From NCBI GenBank assembly GCA_963801255.1, contig CAWDEC010000012.1, positions 682,001-746,000 on the forward strand: a DNA stretch of 64,000 nucleotides, in the 5' to 3' direction. The stretch comes from JAICXG01 sp963801255. GTDB lineage: Bacteria; Verrucomicrobiota; Verrucomicrobiia; Chthoniobacterales; UBA10450. The position numbers and the translations under genes were made by a program. The first letter of the stretch is position 1; each line of letters begins with the position of its first letter. Below the pieces are notes generated by a model. The model ran no database searches and had not been told where the DNA came from. It was given only the letters and a program-made list of their open reading frames with translations. Below are positions 8,526-18,108 of the stretch, piece after piece.

Positions 8526-9320
8526 TCAAAATCCGCACTTTACTTTCGCTTCCTCATAGCTGGACCGGGTGCGCTCCAAGCCGGCGAGATATTTGTCCAC
8601 AGCCGGCGCGGCTGCAATCCGCTCGAGATTGCTCGGAGAATAAAGTCGCGAAAAGATGGCATGTACGATTCGCGTCCGCGGCACGCTTTTCTCGCCGTAG
8701 CCAAAGGGAATGTTGCTCGACCAGAATCGGACATAATCAAGACCGAGCTTCTTTTCCGTCCCGAGATAAATGACCGAATGTCCGTGCTCTTCGCGGCCCA
8801 CTTCTGGCGACCAGAAAATCTTCATGAAATCGCCTGGCTCAGCCTCCTCGAAATCATCAAAGTTACGACCAATCCCCAACTCATAAAAAAGGCGCGCCGT
8901 GCCTGGTCCATTTGCATTCCAGCGTCCCCAGATCCCCTGGCCATCGCGCTGCCCGCGAATCATGAGCGCGTCGAGCGTCTCGTAATCGAGCTGCAAGTCG
9001 CCCCGCGCGCGCAGCTCTTCAATCGTCTTCATGAAGACGAGATAGGTCGCGCCGGAGCAGTAGCTCGGCGACGCCGCATCGGGCAGAACAAAAAACTTTC
9101 CTGATTCGAAATGCGCCGCCGATTGCAGGCGGATGGTGGCGGCGCGAGAAGCGGAATAGCGGCCGCCGACGGGCATTTTCTTGATTTGCGCCAGGATAAT
9201 CTCGTTGAGCGGACTTGGGGCAAGCTGGCCTCGGCATTCGCTAATCGTTAGGCAAAAACCGAACGCGAGAGCGAGAAGGAAACGCACGAGGACCAATAAG
9301 GGAAATCTTCCTGTGGGCAA
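8526..9320 (-). CDS. Secreted NlpC/P60- or CHAP-like cysteine hydrolase, putative
   Basis: After a hydrophobic export signal (to about residue 32) the protein has a possible papain-like arrangement: a candidate nucleophile Cys in SPSYCSGATYLVF, then GDFMKIFWSP and a candidate catalytic His in EEHGHSVIYLG. The GD-F and GHSVIYLG pattern is typical of NlpC/P60 and CHAP peptidoglycan hydrolases, but overall similarity is weak and the substrate is unknown. The frame has no ATG near the N-terminus; the TTG at 9320 or a nearby TTG/GTG must be used. A 9-mer copy lies in the signal-peptide region and is read as Leu-Thr. Confidence 0.55.
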   Translation of the reverse strand: MPTGRFPLLVLVRFLLALAFGFCLTISECRGQLAPSPLNEIILAQIKKMPVGGRYSASRAATIRLQSAAHFESGKFFVLPDAASPSYCSGATYLVFMKTIEELRARGDLQLDYETLDALMIRGQRDGQGIWGRWNANGPGTARLFYELGIGRNFDDFEEAEPGDFMKIFWSPEVGREEHGHSVIYLGTEKKLGLDYVRFWSSNIPFGYGEKSVPRTRIVHAIFSRLYSPSNLERIAAAPAVDKYLAGLERTRSSYEEAKVKCGF

Positions 9321-9469
9321 GAACCAGGCGACACACCACTCGAAAAACAGTAGCCGACGAAGGTTGACTAGAACTCCGATACCTCACCTTCGAGTTTCCA
9401 CCGATGTGGTACGCGCCCGGTCCCGCCTCCTTGGCTTTCAGACGAGACTATGCTAACCACCCAAGCGGT

Positions 9470-10273
9470 ATGCTGCGTTTCACCAAAATGAACGGCGCTG
9501 GAAACGACTTCGTTCTGCTCGACAACCGCGCCAACGATCTTTGCCTGACCAGCGCCCAAATCGTCAGACTGTGCGATCGCCATCGCGGCGTGGGCGCGGA
9601 CGGCGTTCTTCTCCTCGAGCCGGCGACCAACGGTGCCGATTTCCGCATGCGCTATTACAACGCCGATGGCGGCGAAGCCGAGATGTGTGGTAACGGCGCG
9701 CGTTGCTTCGCCCGTTTCGCCGATCGGATGGCGGGCCCATTGCAACAGCTCACCTTCGAAACACCCGCGGGTATGATAGGCGCGCGCCTTACCGGCGGAC
9801 AGGTTACTTTGCAAATGAGTCAACCTAACGACCTTCGGCTCGGACTCGAAGTAGCGGTGGGCGGGGAAAAATTCAATGCCAGCTATGTTGATAGTGGAGT
9901 TCCACACGTCGTCGTGCCGGTGGCGCGGATCGACGACATCGACGTGCGTTCGTTAGGCGCGGCTCTTCGTCATCATTCGATGTTTGCTCCGCGGGGTGCG
10001 AACGCCAATTTTAGCGAAGAACGCGGCTCGCACACGATCGCCATTCGCACATACGAGCGCGGCGTGGAAGACGAAACCCTTGCCTGCGGAACCGGAGTTG
10101 TGGCAAGTGCAATTCTTTTCGCAGCCAATGCGAACCTTGCTGGCCCGATCGAAGTGTTGGTGCGCGGCGGCGACAGTCTGCAGGTCGATTTCATCAGACG
10201 CGGCGACGCATTTACCAATGTGACCCTGACCGGCCCGGCCGACTTTGTTTTCGATGGAATGATTGAGCTATGA
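9470..10273 (+). CDS. dapF: Diaminopimelate epimerase
   Basis: DapF interconverts LL- and meso-diaminopimelate for peptidoglycan and lysine. The catalytic cysteines are visible in MCGNGARCFARF and LACGTGVVASA, and the N-terminal MNGAGNDFVLLDN block is intact. About 267 residues from the ATG at 9470; the open frame extends 22 codons upstream, but those residues are outside the family. It is the first gene of a plus-strand run dapF-dapA-dapB-folK-panB. Two 9-mer copies lie inside the gene. The 149 bases upstream hold no other gene. Confidence 0.95.
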   Translation: MLRFTKMNGAGNDFVLLDNRANDLCLTSAQIVRLCDRHRGVGADGVLLLEPATNGADFRMRYYNADGGEAEMCGNGARCFARFADRMAGPLQQLTFETPAGMIGARLTGGQVTLQMSQPNDLRLGLEVAVGGEKFNASYVDSGVPHVVVPVARIDDIDVRSLGAALRHHSMFAPRGANANFSEERGSHTIAIRTYERGVEDETLACGTGVVASAILFAANANLAGPIEVLVRGGDSLQVDFIRRGDAFTNVTLTGPADFVFDGMIEL

Positions 10274-10333
10274 CCGGAACACGCTTCGCCGATTCACGAT
10301 TCACGGTGTAATAGATTTCGCGTCAACCTGTCC

Positions 10334-11230
10334 ATGTTTCGCGGCACCTTCACAGCGCTCGTTACTCCCTTTCGCCGGGGCGAACTCGATACGGCGGCTT
10401 ACGAACAGTTGATCGAATCGCAGATCGCGGGCGGCGTCGACGGCATCGTCCCGGTCGGCACCACGGGCGAATCGCCGACTTTGAGTTGCGGGGAGCGCCA
10501 TCATCTCGTTGAGCTGGCGGTGAAAAAAGCGCAGGGGCGTTGCCAAGTGATTGCCGGCACGGGCTCGAATTCGACGCGCGAGACGATCGAGCACACGAAA
10601 GAAGCGGAGAAGATTGGGGTGGACGGCGCTTTGCTCGTCGTGCCGTATTACAACAAGCCCAGCCAGGAGGGTCTCTTTCGCCATTTTGCTGCCGTTGCCG
10701 AGGCGACTTCGCTCAAGCTTGTGCTCTATAACATTCCCGGGCGCTGCGCCATCGATCTCAAACCCGATACGGTCGTCAGGCTGACGGAAAAATTCTCCAA
10801 TATTGTGACGATTAAGGAAGCGGCCGGAAGCGTCGATCGCGTGAGCGAGCTGGTGCAGCGGACGCGGGAGGATTTTACGGTCCTGAGCGGCGACGATTCG
10901 CTGACTCTGGCGTTTCTTTCCGTCGGCGCGGTCGGAGTGGTAAGCGTGGCTTCAAATTTGTTCCCACGCGAAATCTCCCAGCTCGTTAGGCAGTTTCTCG
11001 ACGGAAATACGCTGGAAGCACAGCGTTTGCATCAGAAGTTTTATCCTCTTTTCAAAGATCTCTTTATCGAGCCGAATCCGGTTCCGGCGAAGACTGCGCT
11101 CGCCTGGCGCGGAGTCATGTCCGACGAAGTCCGCCTGCCGCTCTGCGAGATGGCAAAGGAAAAGGCAGCTCAGTGGCGCGCGACTTTCAGTGCGCTGGAA
11201 GAGAAAATGAGCGGCGAGACCAGCCAGTAG
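10334..11230 (+). CDS. dapA: 4-hydroxy-tetrahydrodipicolinate synthase
   Basis: DapA condenses pyruvate with aspartate semialdehyde. The 298-residue TIM barrel shows VGTTGESPTLS, the YYNKP block, the Tyr of LYNIPGR and the Schiff-base Lys of TIKEAAGS. It lies 60 bases after dapF and is followed after 13 bases by dapB, with a 9-mer copy immediately after its stop. An internal copy is read as Val-Arg in LVRQFLDG. Confidence 0.96.
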   Translation: MFRGTFTALVTPFRRGELDTAAYEQLIESQIAGGVDGIVPVGTTGESPTLSCGERHHLVELAVKKAQGRCQVIAGTGSNSTRETIEHTKEAEKIGVDGALLVVPYYNKPSQEGLFRHFAAVAEATSLKLVLYNIPGRCAIDLKPDTVVRLTEKFSNIVTIKEAAGSVDRVSELVQRTREDFTVLSGDDSLTLAFLSVGAVGVVSVASNLFPREISQLVRQFLDGNTLEAQRLHQKFYPLFKDLFIEPNPVPAKTALAWRGVMSDEVRLPLCEMAKEKAAQWRATFSALEEKMSGETSQ

Positions 11231-11243
11231 CCTAACGAATATC

Positions 11244-11927
11244 ATGGAGCCGGTGCGAATTGCCCTCGTTGGAGCCCGAGGTCGCATGGGACAAGCAACT
11301 GTGGCCGCAGTCGAAAAAAGCTCTGGCCTAACGATCTCAGCCAGGGTCAACCACAACGATTCCATCGAGTCGGCGATTGAAGCTTGCGATGTGGCAATCG
11401 ACTTCAGCACGGCAGCGGCAACATCGGGGGTTTGCCAGGCATGCACGAAATATCGCAAGCCACTGGTGCTCGGAACTACCGGCCACGACGAAGCGCAGAA
11501 GACATCAATCGCCGACGCGGCGAAGGAAATTCCGATTGTCTTTGCGGCCAATTTCAGCACGGGAGTGAATGTTCTTTTCGCGCTGACTCGGCGCGCCACA
11601 GAATTGTTAGGCAACGATTTCGATCTCGATGTGATCGAAATGCATCATCGGACAAAGAAGGACGCCCCAAGCGGAACCGCCAGACGTCTGCTCGAAATTC
11701 TGCGGGAAGCTCGCGGCACGAAAAAAGAGATCACGGCGAAGTCGATCCGGGCCGGCGATATCGTCGGCGATCACACGGTAATTTTTGCCGGACCGGGAGA
11801 GCGGCTGGAACTCGTTCATCGCGCAGCCAGCCGCGAGACCTTTGCCCTCGGCGCGTTGCGCGCGGCGCGCTGGATCATCGACCGGCCGCCCGGCCTTTAC
11901 CGGATGGAAGATGTCCTCGCATTATAG
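11244..11927 (+). CDS. dapB: 4-hydroxy-tetrahydrodipicolinate reductase
   Basis: DapB reduces the DapA product with NAD(P)H. Seen are the nucleotide-binding GARGRMGQ, the DFSTAAAT block, GTTGH, the catalytic MHHRTKKDAPSGTA region and C-terminal GALRAARWI. At 227 residues it is at the short end of the family, as in other bacteria with compact DapB. Its end overlaps the start of folK by 17 bases, implying translational coupling. Confidence 0.95.
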   Translation: MEPVRIALVGARGRMGQATVAAVEKSSGLTISARVNHNDSIESAIEACDVAIDFSTAAATSGVCQACTKYRKPLVLGTTGHDEAQKTSIADAAKEIPIVFAANFSTGVNVLFALTRRATELLGNDFDLDVIEMHHRTKKDAPSGTARRLLEILREARGTKKEITAKSIRAGDIVGDHTVIFAGPGERLELVHRAASRETFALGALRAARWIIDRPPGLYRMEDVLAL

Positions 11928-12423
11928 GAGCGGCATCGCGCTTGGCGCCAACCTCGACCATCGGCTTCGCAGCCTCACGACCGCCCGCGAGCACATCTTC
12001 GCGCTACAAAAAGTCACGCCCCCATTTCTCTCATCGCACATTTACGAAACGGACCCTGTCGGATGCGAAGCTGGCGCGCGGAAATTCCTGAACGCCGTAA
12101 TTGAAATTGGCTACGAGGATTCGCCTGAGCAACTTCTCAGCGAGTTGCAAAAGATCGAAGCCGCCCTCGGTCGTCCGGCGGATCACGCGCGAAATCATTC
12201 ACGCCCCATCGATCTCGATCTCCTCTATTTCGGCGCGCGTCAGATCGATGAGGCCGGACTGCGGCTCCCGCATCCCCGTCTGCATCTGCGTGGATTTGTT
12301 TTGCGTCCGCTGGCGGAGATTTGTCCCAATCTCCTCCTGCCGGGACAAAGCCGAACCGTCCGCGAGCTGAGCACCGAACTGGCCGATGCGTCCTCAGTGG
12401 TGCGCGCTTCGCAGCAATGGTAG
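11911..12423 (+). CDS. folK: HPPK, 6-hydroxymethyl-7,8-dihydropterin pyrophosphokinase
   Basis: FolK transfers pyrophosphate from ATP to the pterin in folate synthesis. The frame contains ALGANLDHRL, SSHIYETDPVG, FLNAVIEI, the catalytic RPIDLDLLYFG and LPHPRLHLRGFVLRPL. The ATG at 11911 overlaps the end of dapB by 17 bases; upstream codons in the same frame are dapB shadow. It ends in the first codons of panB, so folate and pantothenate genes are coupled to the dap genes here. Confidence 0.93.
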   Translation: MSSHYRSGIALGANLDHRLRSLTTAREHIFALQKVTPPFLSSHIYETDPVGCEAGARKFLNAVIEIGYEDSPEQLLSELQKIEAALGRPADHARNHSRPIDLDLLYFGARQIDEAGLRLPHPRLHLRGFVLRPLAEICPNLLLPGQSRTVRELSTELADASSVVRASQQW

Positions 12424-13190
12424 ATTTGCGAGCCATGGAGGACTTTCGCGCCCGTAAACGCCGCGGAGAACGCCTCGCTGTCCTAACCGCTTACGACTAT
12501 CCCACCGCCCGGCTTCTCGACGAAAGCGGGATAGATATCATTCTCGTCGGCGACTCGTTAGGCATGGTCGTCCTCGGCTATCCAGACACGACGGAGGTGA
12601 AGCTTGAGGAAATGCTGCATCACACTCGCGCGGTGGCGCGTGGAGTGAAACGGGCTCTGCTCGTGGGAGACCTTTCCATCGGCACCTACGACACGCCCGC
12701 CGCCGCGGTCGAAAACGCGCAGCGACTGACCGAAGCTGGAGCACAAGCGGTAAAACTGGAGGGCGGTACGAGTCACGTCCCGCAAATTGAGGCGATCGTT
12801 AGGCATGGCATTCCGCTGATGGCGCACATCGGAATGTTGCCGCAGAGCGTGCGGAAAGACGGCGGCTACAAGGTGAAAGGACGCAGCCCGGCGGAGGCGG
12901 AGAAGCTGCTGGCCGACGCGCGAGCGGTCGAAGCGGCCGGCGCCTTTTCCGTTGTGCTGGAGATCGTGGCGCCTGAAACGGCTCGTCAGATCACCGAGGC
13001 AATTGAGATCCCAACTATCGGGATCGGCTCGGGTGAGTATTGCGATGGGCAAGTGCTGGTGACGCACGATCTCATCGGATTGTATCCCTGGTTCACGCCC
13101 AAATTTGTCTCGCCGGTGGTTCAGGTGGCGGAGGAGCTCCGGCGCGCCGCCCGCATCTTCATCGACCGCACGCACGGTGCAATTCGTTAG
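12417..13190 (+). CDS. panB: Ketopantoate hydroxymethyltransferase
   Basis: PanB adds a hydroxymethyl group to alpha-ketoisovalerate, the first step of pantothenate synthesis. Visible are LTAYDYPTARLLDE, the magnesium-binding VGDSLGMVVLG, the VKLEGG block, MAHIGMLPQS, IGIGSG and CDGQVLV. The ATG at 12417 overlaps the folK stop; an ATG at 12435 is the alternative. Three 9-mer copies are present, the last carrying the TAG stop (Arg-stop). Confidence 0.95.
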   Translation: MVDLRAMEDFRARKRRGERLAVLTAYDYPTARLLDESGIDIILVGDSLGMVVLGYPDTTEVKLEEMLHHTRAVARGVKRALLVGDLSIGTYDTPAAAVENAQRLTEAGAQAVKLEGGTSHVPQIEAIVRHGIPLMAHIGMLPQSVRKDGGYKVKGRSPAEAEKLLADARAVEAAGAFSVVLEIVAPETARQITEAIEIPTIGIGSGEYCDGQVLVTHDLIGLYPWFTPKFVSPVVQVAEELRRAARIFIDRTHGAIR

Positions 13191-13246
13191 GGTGTCTCCC
13201 TTCGGTTTGACAAAACTTTTCCGAAAATCGTTTGTCTAACTTGCCG

Positions 13247-14287
13247 ATGAAAGCCATCACAGCCCGCACGTCCCCGGTTGAGCCAATGCCAGTTTGGTCG
13301 GGCCGCAGTAAACAACCCAACTGGTTGTTCGTCGGCCTTTGCTGCTCGCTCGCACTTCACGCCGTTCTCTGTTTTTTCTTCTATCGGACCGGTTTTCAAC
13401 CTGCCGCAGCTTTGGGCGCGGACAAGCGCCCGCCGCCGACCTTCAAAGTAAAGAGTGTCGAGACGGCGCCGAAACCGCTCGATCAAGCCGCCGCCAGCTC
13501 GGCCAACGAGGCAGCCAAGCCGGAGCCCGATAAAACAAACGTGCAGTTGCCGGACGATCAAAAGTCTTTCGACAAACTTCTGCAGGAAGTGCACGCCACC
13601 GCTGCGATGCCCGACGACACGCGCAACGTGCTGCCGGATAAGCCGAAGGTGGAGCAGACAAATTTAAACTCCGTCCTGAACGACATCGAGCGCACAAGCG
13701 CGCAGTCGCTAACCAAATCGCCCAACGCGAAGCGTGAACAATCGCTTCTCAACAACGTAGCCGATTCGGGTCGGCCGCAACCGGCGATGGCGGGGACCGA
13801 CCTGGCGACAAGCACAACGATCAAGCGGCCAAATAATTTCAAAGCCCTGACCGGAGACAGCGCCGGACCGCGAACTGATCGTGCGCCAGGGTTCAGTGAT
13901 CTTGAATCTCTTCTTTCGCAGAAGGGTCCGCTCGGGTCTGGCACCAAATTCAAGATGCCTAATAATCAGCTTTTCGAATACGACAGTTCAGATTTGCGCG
14001 GCGCCGCGGTCGACCAATTGCAGAAGGTCGCAACGCTGATCAAGCGCAATCCCAAGGCGACTTTTACCCTCGAAGGTTACACCGACTCGTACGGCTCCGA
14101 TGAATACAATCTCGACCTGAGTTATCGCCGCGCCGCAAGTGTAAAGGCATATCTGGTTAGCGTCCTGGGGATCAATCCGGCGCAGATCGAGACGAAGGGT
14201 TATGGTAAGTCGAACCTGCTTACCTCACCGGACGCCTCGATTGAGGAGCAGGAGATCAATCGGCGAGTTGTCGTGGTGGTGCATTAG
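13247..14287 (+). CDS. Membrane-anchored protein with C-terminal OmpA domain
   Basis: About 346 residues: a short cytoplasmic start, one membrane helix (LFVGLCCSLALHAVLCFFFY), a long proline- and lysine-rich periplasmic linker, and a C-terminal OmpA-like domain (FTLEGYTDSYGSDEYN, LSYRRAASVKAYL, IETKGYGK). The Asp of the TDS segment and the Arg of LSYRRA are the usual diaminopimelate contacts, so it probably tethers the inner membrane to peptidoglycan. The N-terminal architecture resembles TonB, but the C-terminal domain is OmpA. The ATG at 13247 is preferred to a TTG five codons upstream. No copy of the 9-mer lies in this gene. Confidence 0.85.
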   Translation: MKAITARTSPVEPMPVWSGRSKQPNWLFVGLCCSLALHAVLCFFFYRTGFQPAAALGADKRPPPTFKVKSVETAPKPLDQAAASSANEAAKPEPDKTNVQLPDDQKSFDKLLQEVHATAAMPDDTRNVLPDKPKVEQTNLNSVLNDIERTSAQSLTKSPNAKREQSLLNNVADSGRPQPAMAGTDLATSTTIKRPNNFKALTGDSAGPRTDRAPGFSDLESLLSQKGPLGSGTKFKMPNNQLFEYDSSDLRGAAVDQLQKVATLIKRNPKATFTLEGYTDSYGSDEYNLDLSYRRAASVKAYLVSVLGINPAQIETKGYGKSNLLTSPDASIEEQEINRRVVVVVH

Positions 14288-14335
14288 CCGGCACGGGCAT
14301 CCTTTCGAAAAGGAACAGTCAGCTGGAGGCTGAAG

Positions 14336-14863
14336 TCACCAGTTCCTGATCCACTTCTTCTGATCCGTTCCCGGTTCTCCGTCCGCGACACTCCACAGAT
14401 CGAAGGTCGGGTTATAACCACCAGCTAATGGTCCAAGGGTGGAATATCCGTAGCTATCGCCAAACGGATCCTTCACAAAATTCGTCCCGCCAATCGCACC
14501 CAGTTGATTGGGCTTGAACTGCATGTAGGAGGGAACGTTCGCGTCCGGCTGACCGTCTCCGTTCAGGTCGCCTGTCAAGCTCTCAAAAAGGATCTTACCC
14601 GCCATTTCGTAATCGCTGAGGTTGATACTTTCCGGATCAAGTCCACTGCTCGGATAGGACCCATTATCTGCTCTGTAATTTTCCAGCGCGGCAGATATCG
14701 CGGCGATCTCCGTCTCCGCTCGTGAGCGCGCACCTTTGCGATAGACGTAACTGCCCGTGGCCAGGATCAATCCGGTAAGGACGGCGATGATTGCGAGCAC
14801 GAGTAGCGCTTCGGTAACAGTAAAGGCCGGACTCGCGATGGACCGATGGCAAGCGCTACCCAT
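14336..14863 (-). CDS. Type II secretion/type IV pseudopilin (GspG-like)
   Basis: The protein has 175 residues with a class III signal: a short basic leader, then AFTVTEALLVLAIIAVL with the conserved Glu at +5, a membrane helix and a GspG-like C-terminal half (IAAISAALENYRADNGSYPS, KDPFGDSYGYST). The usual Gly before the cleavage site is Ala here, tolerated by some prepilin peptidases. It starts three bases after the gspF stop, so the two are co-transcribed. Aspartates near DLNGDGQPDAN may bind calcium as in GspG; that is inference. Confidence 0.85.
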   Translation of the reverse strand: MGSACHRSIASPAFTVTEALLVLAIIAVLTGLILATGSYVYRKGARSRAETEIAAISAALENYRADNGSYPSSGLDPESINLSDYEMAGKILFESLTGDLNGDGQPDANVPSYMQFKPNQLGAIGGTNFVKDPFGDSYGYSTLGPLAGGYNPTFDLWSVADGEPGTDQKKWIRNW

Positions 14864-14866
14864 TGG

Positions 14867-16165
14867 TTAGGTTTGTTGTTGCAGTCCGCCAATAATGCTG
14901 AGTAACGGCATGAATAACGCGATCACGATCGTACCTACAATTAGAGCCAGAAGTACGATCATGATTGGCTCCAACATCGATGTCAGGCCGGCAACAGAGT
15001 TATCCACTTCGTCATCGTAAATCTCCGCGATCTTGAGCAGCATCTCGGGTAACTGACCGGTTTCTTCGCCAACGTCGATCATGCTGACGACCATCGGCGG
15101 AAACGCACCGCTGGCTTCCAGGGGCAGAACGATCGAGTCGCCCTCTTTTACAGAGTCGTGCACCTGTGAAATGGCGTCCGCGATGATGGCGTTGCCCGCA
15201 GTCTCGCGCGTGATGTTGAGCGCCTGCAAAATCGGCACGCCACTCGTTACCAGCGTGCCCAGGGTTCGGGCGAAGCGCGAGATGACAGTCTTACGATTGA
15301 GGTCACCAAAAAGCGGCAGGCGCAACTTAAAACTATCGATTACGGTTCGGCCGCTACTGGTGCGCGCGACAAATCTGTAGCAGGTCATGAGCGTGACAAA
15401 GGCTGCGAAAACGATGAGCCAATGGTCCTTCAGGCCGGTGCTTATACCGATGACGAAGTTCGTAATGACAGGCAGCGGTTTGTCGCCAAGCATTTCGTGA
15501 AAGATCTGCTGAAACTTAGGCACGATGAAGACCATGAGGAAGGACATGATCCCGAAGGCGAGTAGGAGCACGATCGCGGGGTAAATCATTGCCGCGATGA
15601 CTTTGTTTTTCACCTTCTGCGCCTTTTCCTGAAATTCAGCCAGACGCTTGAGGACGAGTTCGAGGACGCCGCCGAGTTCGCCTGCCTTCACCATATTCAC
15701 GTAAAGCCGGTCAAAGATGCGCGGATGTTGTCCGAGACTTTCGGAGAACGTGCTCCCGCTTTGGACCGATTCGGCAAGCGATTGAATGGCCGCCTTAAGC
15801 ACTGGATCGCGTTCCTGTCTTGAGAGCACACTTAAGCCCCGCAATAACGGTAGTCCCGCATCGATAAGGGTGGCAAGCTGGCGAGTGTAGGCGGCCAGGA
15901 CCTTCGGCTTAATTGTCTTCCGCTTCCAAAGAACGATTTCTGTTCTTTTTTTCTTTGCCGCGGTGGCAACCGAAAGAGCTTGTGCGCGACTGGGGGCTAT
16001 CTTTCCCGCTACGACCGTACCACCGGGTCCTTCCTCGTGAACGCTGGTTGGGAAATAACCGGCCGCGCGCAATTGGCCGATGGCATCGTTCGCGGTCAGC
16101 GCATCAACAGCGCCGCTCGACTCGCGGCCGCGCGCATCGAGGGCAATGTAATCGAACCGGGGCAT
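14867..16165 (-). CDS. gspF: GspF/PilC inner-membrane platform protein
   Basis: A 432-residue polytopic protein with two GspF domains (TRQLATLIDAGLPLLRGL and SRFARTLGTLVTSGVPILQAL), each followed by GE-containing blocks (KAGELGGVLELVL, DVGEETGQLPEML), and hydrophobic segments near residues 195 and 410. GspF/PilC anchors the assembly ATPase in type II secretion and type IV pili. The ATG at 16165 begins the conserved MPRFDYIALDARGRE; the open frame extends 21 codons upstream. The ATPase genes lie further upstream on the same strand, separated by a delta-60 gene. Confidence 0.93.
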   Translation of the reverse strand: MPRFDYIALDARGRESSGAVDALTANDAIGQLRAAGYFPTSVHEEGPGGTVVAGKIAPSRAQALSVATAAKKKRTEIVLWKRKTIKPKVLAAYTRQLATLIDAGLPLLRGLSVLSRQERDPVLKAAIQSLAESVQSGSTFSESLGQHPRIFDRLYVNMVKAGELGGVLELVLKRLAEFQEKAQKVKNKVIAAMIYPAIVLLLAFGIMSFLMVFIVPKFQQIFHEMLGDKPLPVITNFVIGISTGLKDHWLIVFAAFVTLMTCYRFVARTSSGRTVIDSFKLRLPLFGDLNRKTVISRFARTLGTLVTSGVPILQALNITRETAGNAIIADAISQVHDSVKEGDSIVLPLEASGAFPPMVVSMIDVGEETGQLPEMLLKIAEIYDDEVDNSVAGLTSMLEPIMIVLLALIVGTIVIALFMPLLSIIGGLQQQT

Positions 16166-16431
16166 GGGGGAAGTGGGGGTTGAGAATAGGTAAACGGTGA
16201 GGCTCTGTCGAGCAATTGCGTTCGCCACCGTAAAGATTCGCTATCTCGTATTAAGTTACAAGCACAGACATTTCTATCTCCATCGCTGGCAATAAGGGTG
16301 GCATTTAGAGGCTCAGTAAGCGTACACAAGTCCTAAATACGGTTATGATGCCCTGACCAAAGCGAATCGCAGGGCGGCACCGACTAGCCCGCACCGCCCT
16401 GCTTTCTCCGTTAGGTAAATCGGTCCCGCTC

Positions 16432-17835
16432 TTAGTCGCCGAGGTAACGGACCAGAGCAAAATCAACCCCTCTGCGAGTCGGTGTTGCATTGAAACCTAC
16501 TGCAATAATTTTTCCATCGGCCTGCAGCACACCGCCATTGGCGCCGCCATTGAGGTCGCCGAGAGAGGTGCGCACCTCGCCGGCGGTGCCGAAGGTCGCA
16601 TCGAGCGAGCCGTTATTGTTCACTCGTGCGACCAGGAAATCGGAGTCGGACGACTCGTTGTCGGAAAACCCGACTGCCACCAGCTTGCCATCAGGCTGAA
16701 GCAAAACGCTATGAGCGGTTTGACCCGCGCTGCCAAAGTTGACAGTCGTTAGGCCTCTTCTCCCAAAGGTCGCATCCTGGGCTCCGTTCGGATTGTAACG
16801 AGCGAGCCCGAACTGTTGAGTTGTGCCGTTTCTTGAGACGGTCGTTCCGGCGGCGACAATTCTGCCATCTGCTTGCAAAACGACTGACCGCGCCTGGTCC
16901 AGGTTCTTGCCACCAAAGTCCGTCTCGACCTTGCCGGCAACGCCAAAGGTTGTGTCCAGGCTTCCATCGGCCAGGTATCGAGTTAGCGCGAAATCGATGA
17001 AGGTTGCGGCACTGCTCGAATCTCCCGCGGCGATGATCTTGCCATCCGGCTGGAGAACAATGGCAAACGCGTCGTCATTTGCTTGATGGAAATCAGTCGC
17101 GACTTCACCACCGATGCCAAAGGTCGTATCCAGCGAACCATCGGAGTTATACCTTGCAATGCCAAAGTCAGTATTGGACGAATCGTCGCTCGTGAAGTTG
17201 ATATACTTTGTTCCGGCTGCCAGGATCTTGCCGTCAGGCTGCAGGGCTAGCGCCGAGGCGAAGGCGCCTTCACTATTGAAGGTGGTTATCACCAGACCGT
17301 TATTCCCAAAAGACGTGTCGAGCGCGCCATTGGAGTTATAACGCGCAAGCGCGTAAAATCCCTGGAAGGGAAAACCCGGATAAGTCCCGCCCGCGACCAC
17401 GATTTTCCCGTCGGGCTGAATCGCGACCGCCGAGGCAGATTCGGTCATACCAAAGTCGGTAATGACTCTGCCGCCCTGACCAAAGGTCTTATCGATCGTG
17501 CCATCCGGGTTATAACGGGCGACGAGGAAGTCGCCTGTTACTGCCGAGCTCCCGACGAAACGAATGCCAACAGTGACAATTTTACCGTCTGGCTGAAGCG
17601 CAGCGGCGTTGGCAATGTCATTACTTCCCTTGAAATCCGTTGTTAGTTCACCGCCTTGACCAAAAGTCAGATCGAGGTCGCCGGGGGCGGCGAACGCCGA
17701 GGTGGCAGAGAGAAGGAAGATCATTAGGAAAGTCCGGCGATAGCGGGACAAGGTTGACAGATTGAGTTGACGAAGTTGGGCGCGAATCCGGCCCGATTGC
17801 TCCTTCGCGTTTAAGGTGAGTCTAATCATTTGCAT
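16432..17835 (-). CDS. Secreted delta-60 repeat protein
   Basis: The 467-residue protein has a long N-terminal region containing a signal-like stretch (FLMIFLLSATSAFA) and seven copies of the delta-60 repeat, each with an LD-TFG start and QPDGKI-VAG core; the set should fold as a beta-propeller. It has no enzyme motif and no obvious C-terminal sorting signal. It sits between the GspE genes and gspF on the same strand, so it may be a secreted or surface product of that system, which is inference. Flanking gaps (16166-16431 and 17836-18108) are AT-rich and contain GTTAC repeats; no promoter was assigned. Confidence 0.85.
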   Translation of the reverse strand: MQMIRLTLNAKEQSGRIRAQLRQLNLSTLSRYRRTFLMIFLLSATSAFAAPGDLDLTFGQGGELTTDFKGSNDIANAAALQPDGKIVTVGIRFVGSSAVTGDFLVARYNPDGTIDKTFGQGGRVITDFGMTESASAVAIQPDGKIVVAGGTYPGFPFQGFYALARYNSNGALDTSFGNNGLVITTFNSEGAFASALALQPDGKILAAGTKYINFTSDDSSNTDFGIARYNSDGSLDTTFGIGGEVATDFHQANDDAFAIVLQPDGKIIAAGDSSSAATFIDFALTRYLADGSLDTTFGVAGKVETDFGGKNLDQARSVVLQADGRIVAAGTTVSRNGTTQQFGLARYNPNGAQDATFGRRGLTTVNFGSAGQTAHSVLLQPDGKLVAVGFSDNESSDSDFLVARVNNNGSLDATFGTAGEVRTSLGDLNGGANGGVLQADGKIIAVGFNATPTRRGVDFALVRYLGD

Positions 17836-18108
17836 GGGCGAATAGACAACTCCTCGCTTCTTACCCGCAAGAAGCTCATCGTAACTACACTGTTACTCCG
17901 TAACGAGATTGTTACATATCGCGGAGAGATAAAACACTCTGTCCCCTCTGTAACTCGAACTCTTGTTGTTAGATCAACCTATATAACCGACCGGGTATTC
18001 AATTTTGTTAGTCCGTAACGATGAGTCTTCCGATTCTTCGATCGGTAGACAACCTTTCCGACTTGTAGAAGGCCGTGTCACCGCGCCCTGTCTTGAGTCT
18101 TTAATCGC

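Noticed and set aside
13187..13594. 135-codon minus-strand frame opposite the OmpA-domain gene
   Set aside because: No similarity or signal; the opposite strand encodes a well-supported OmpA-domain protein.
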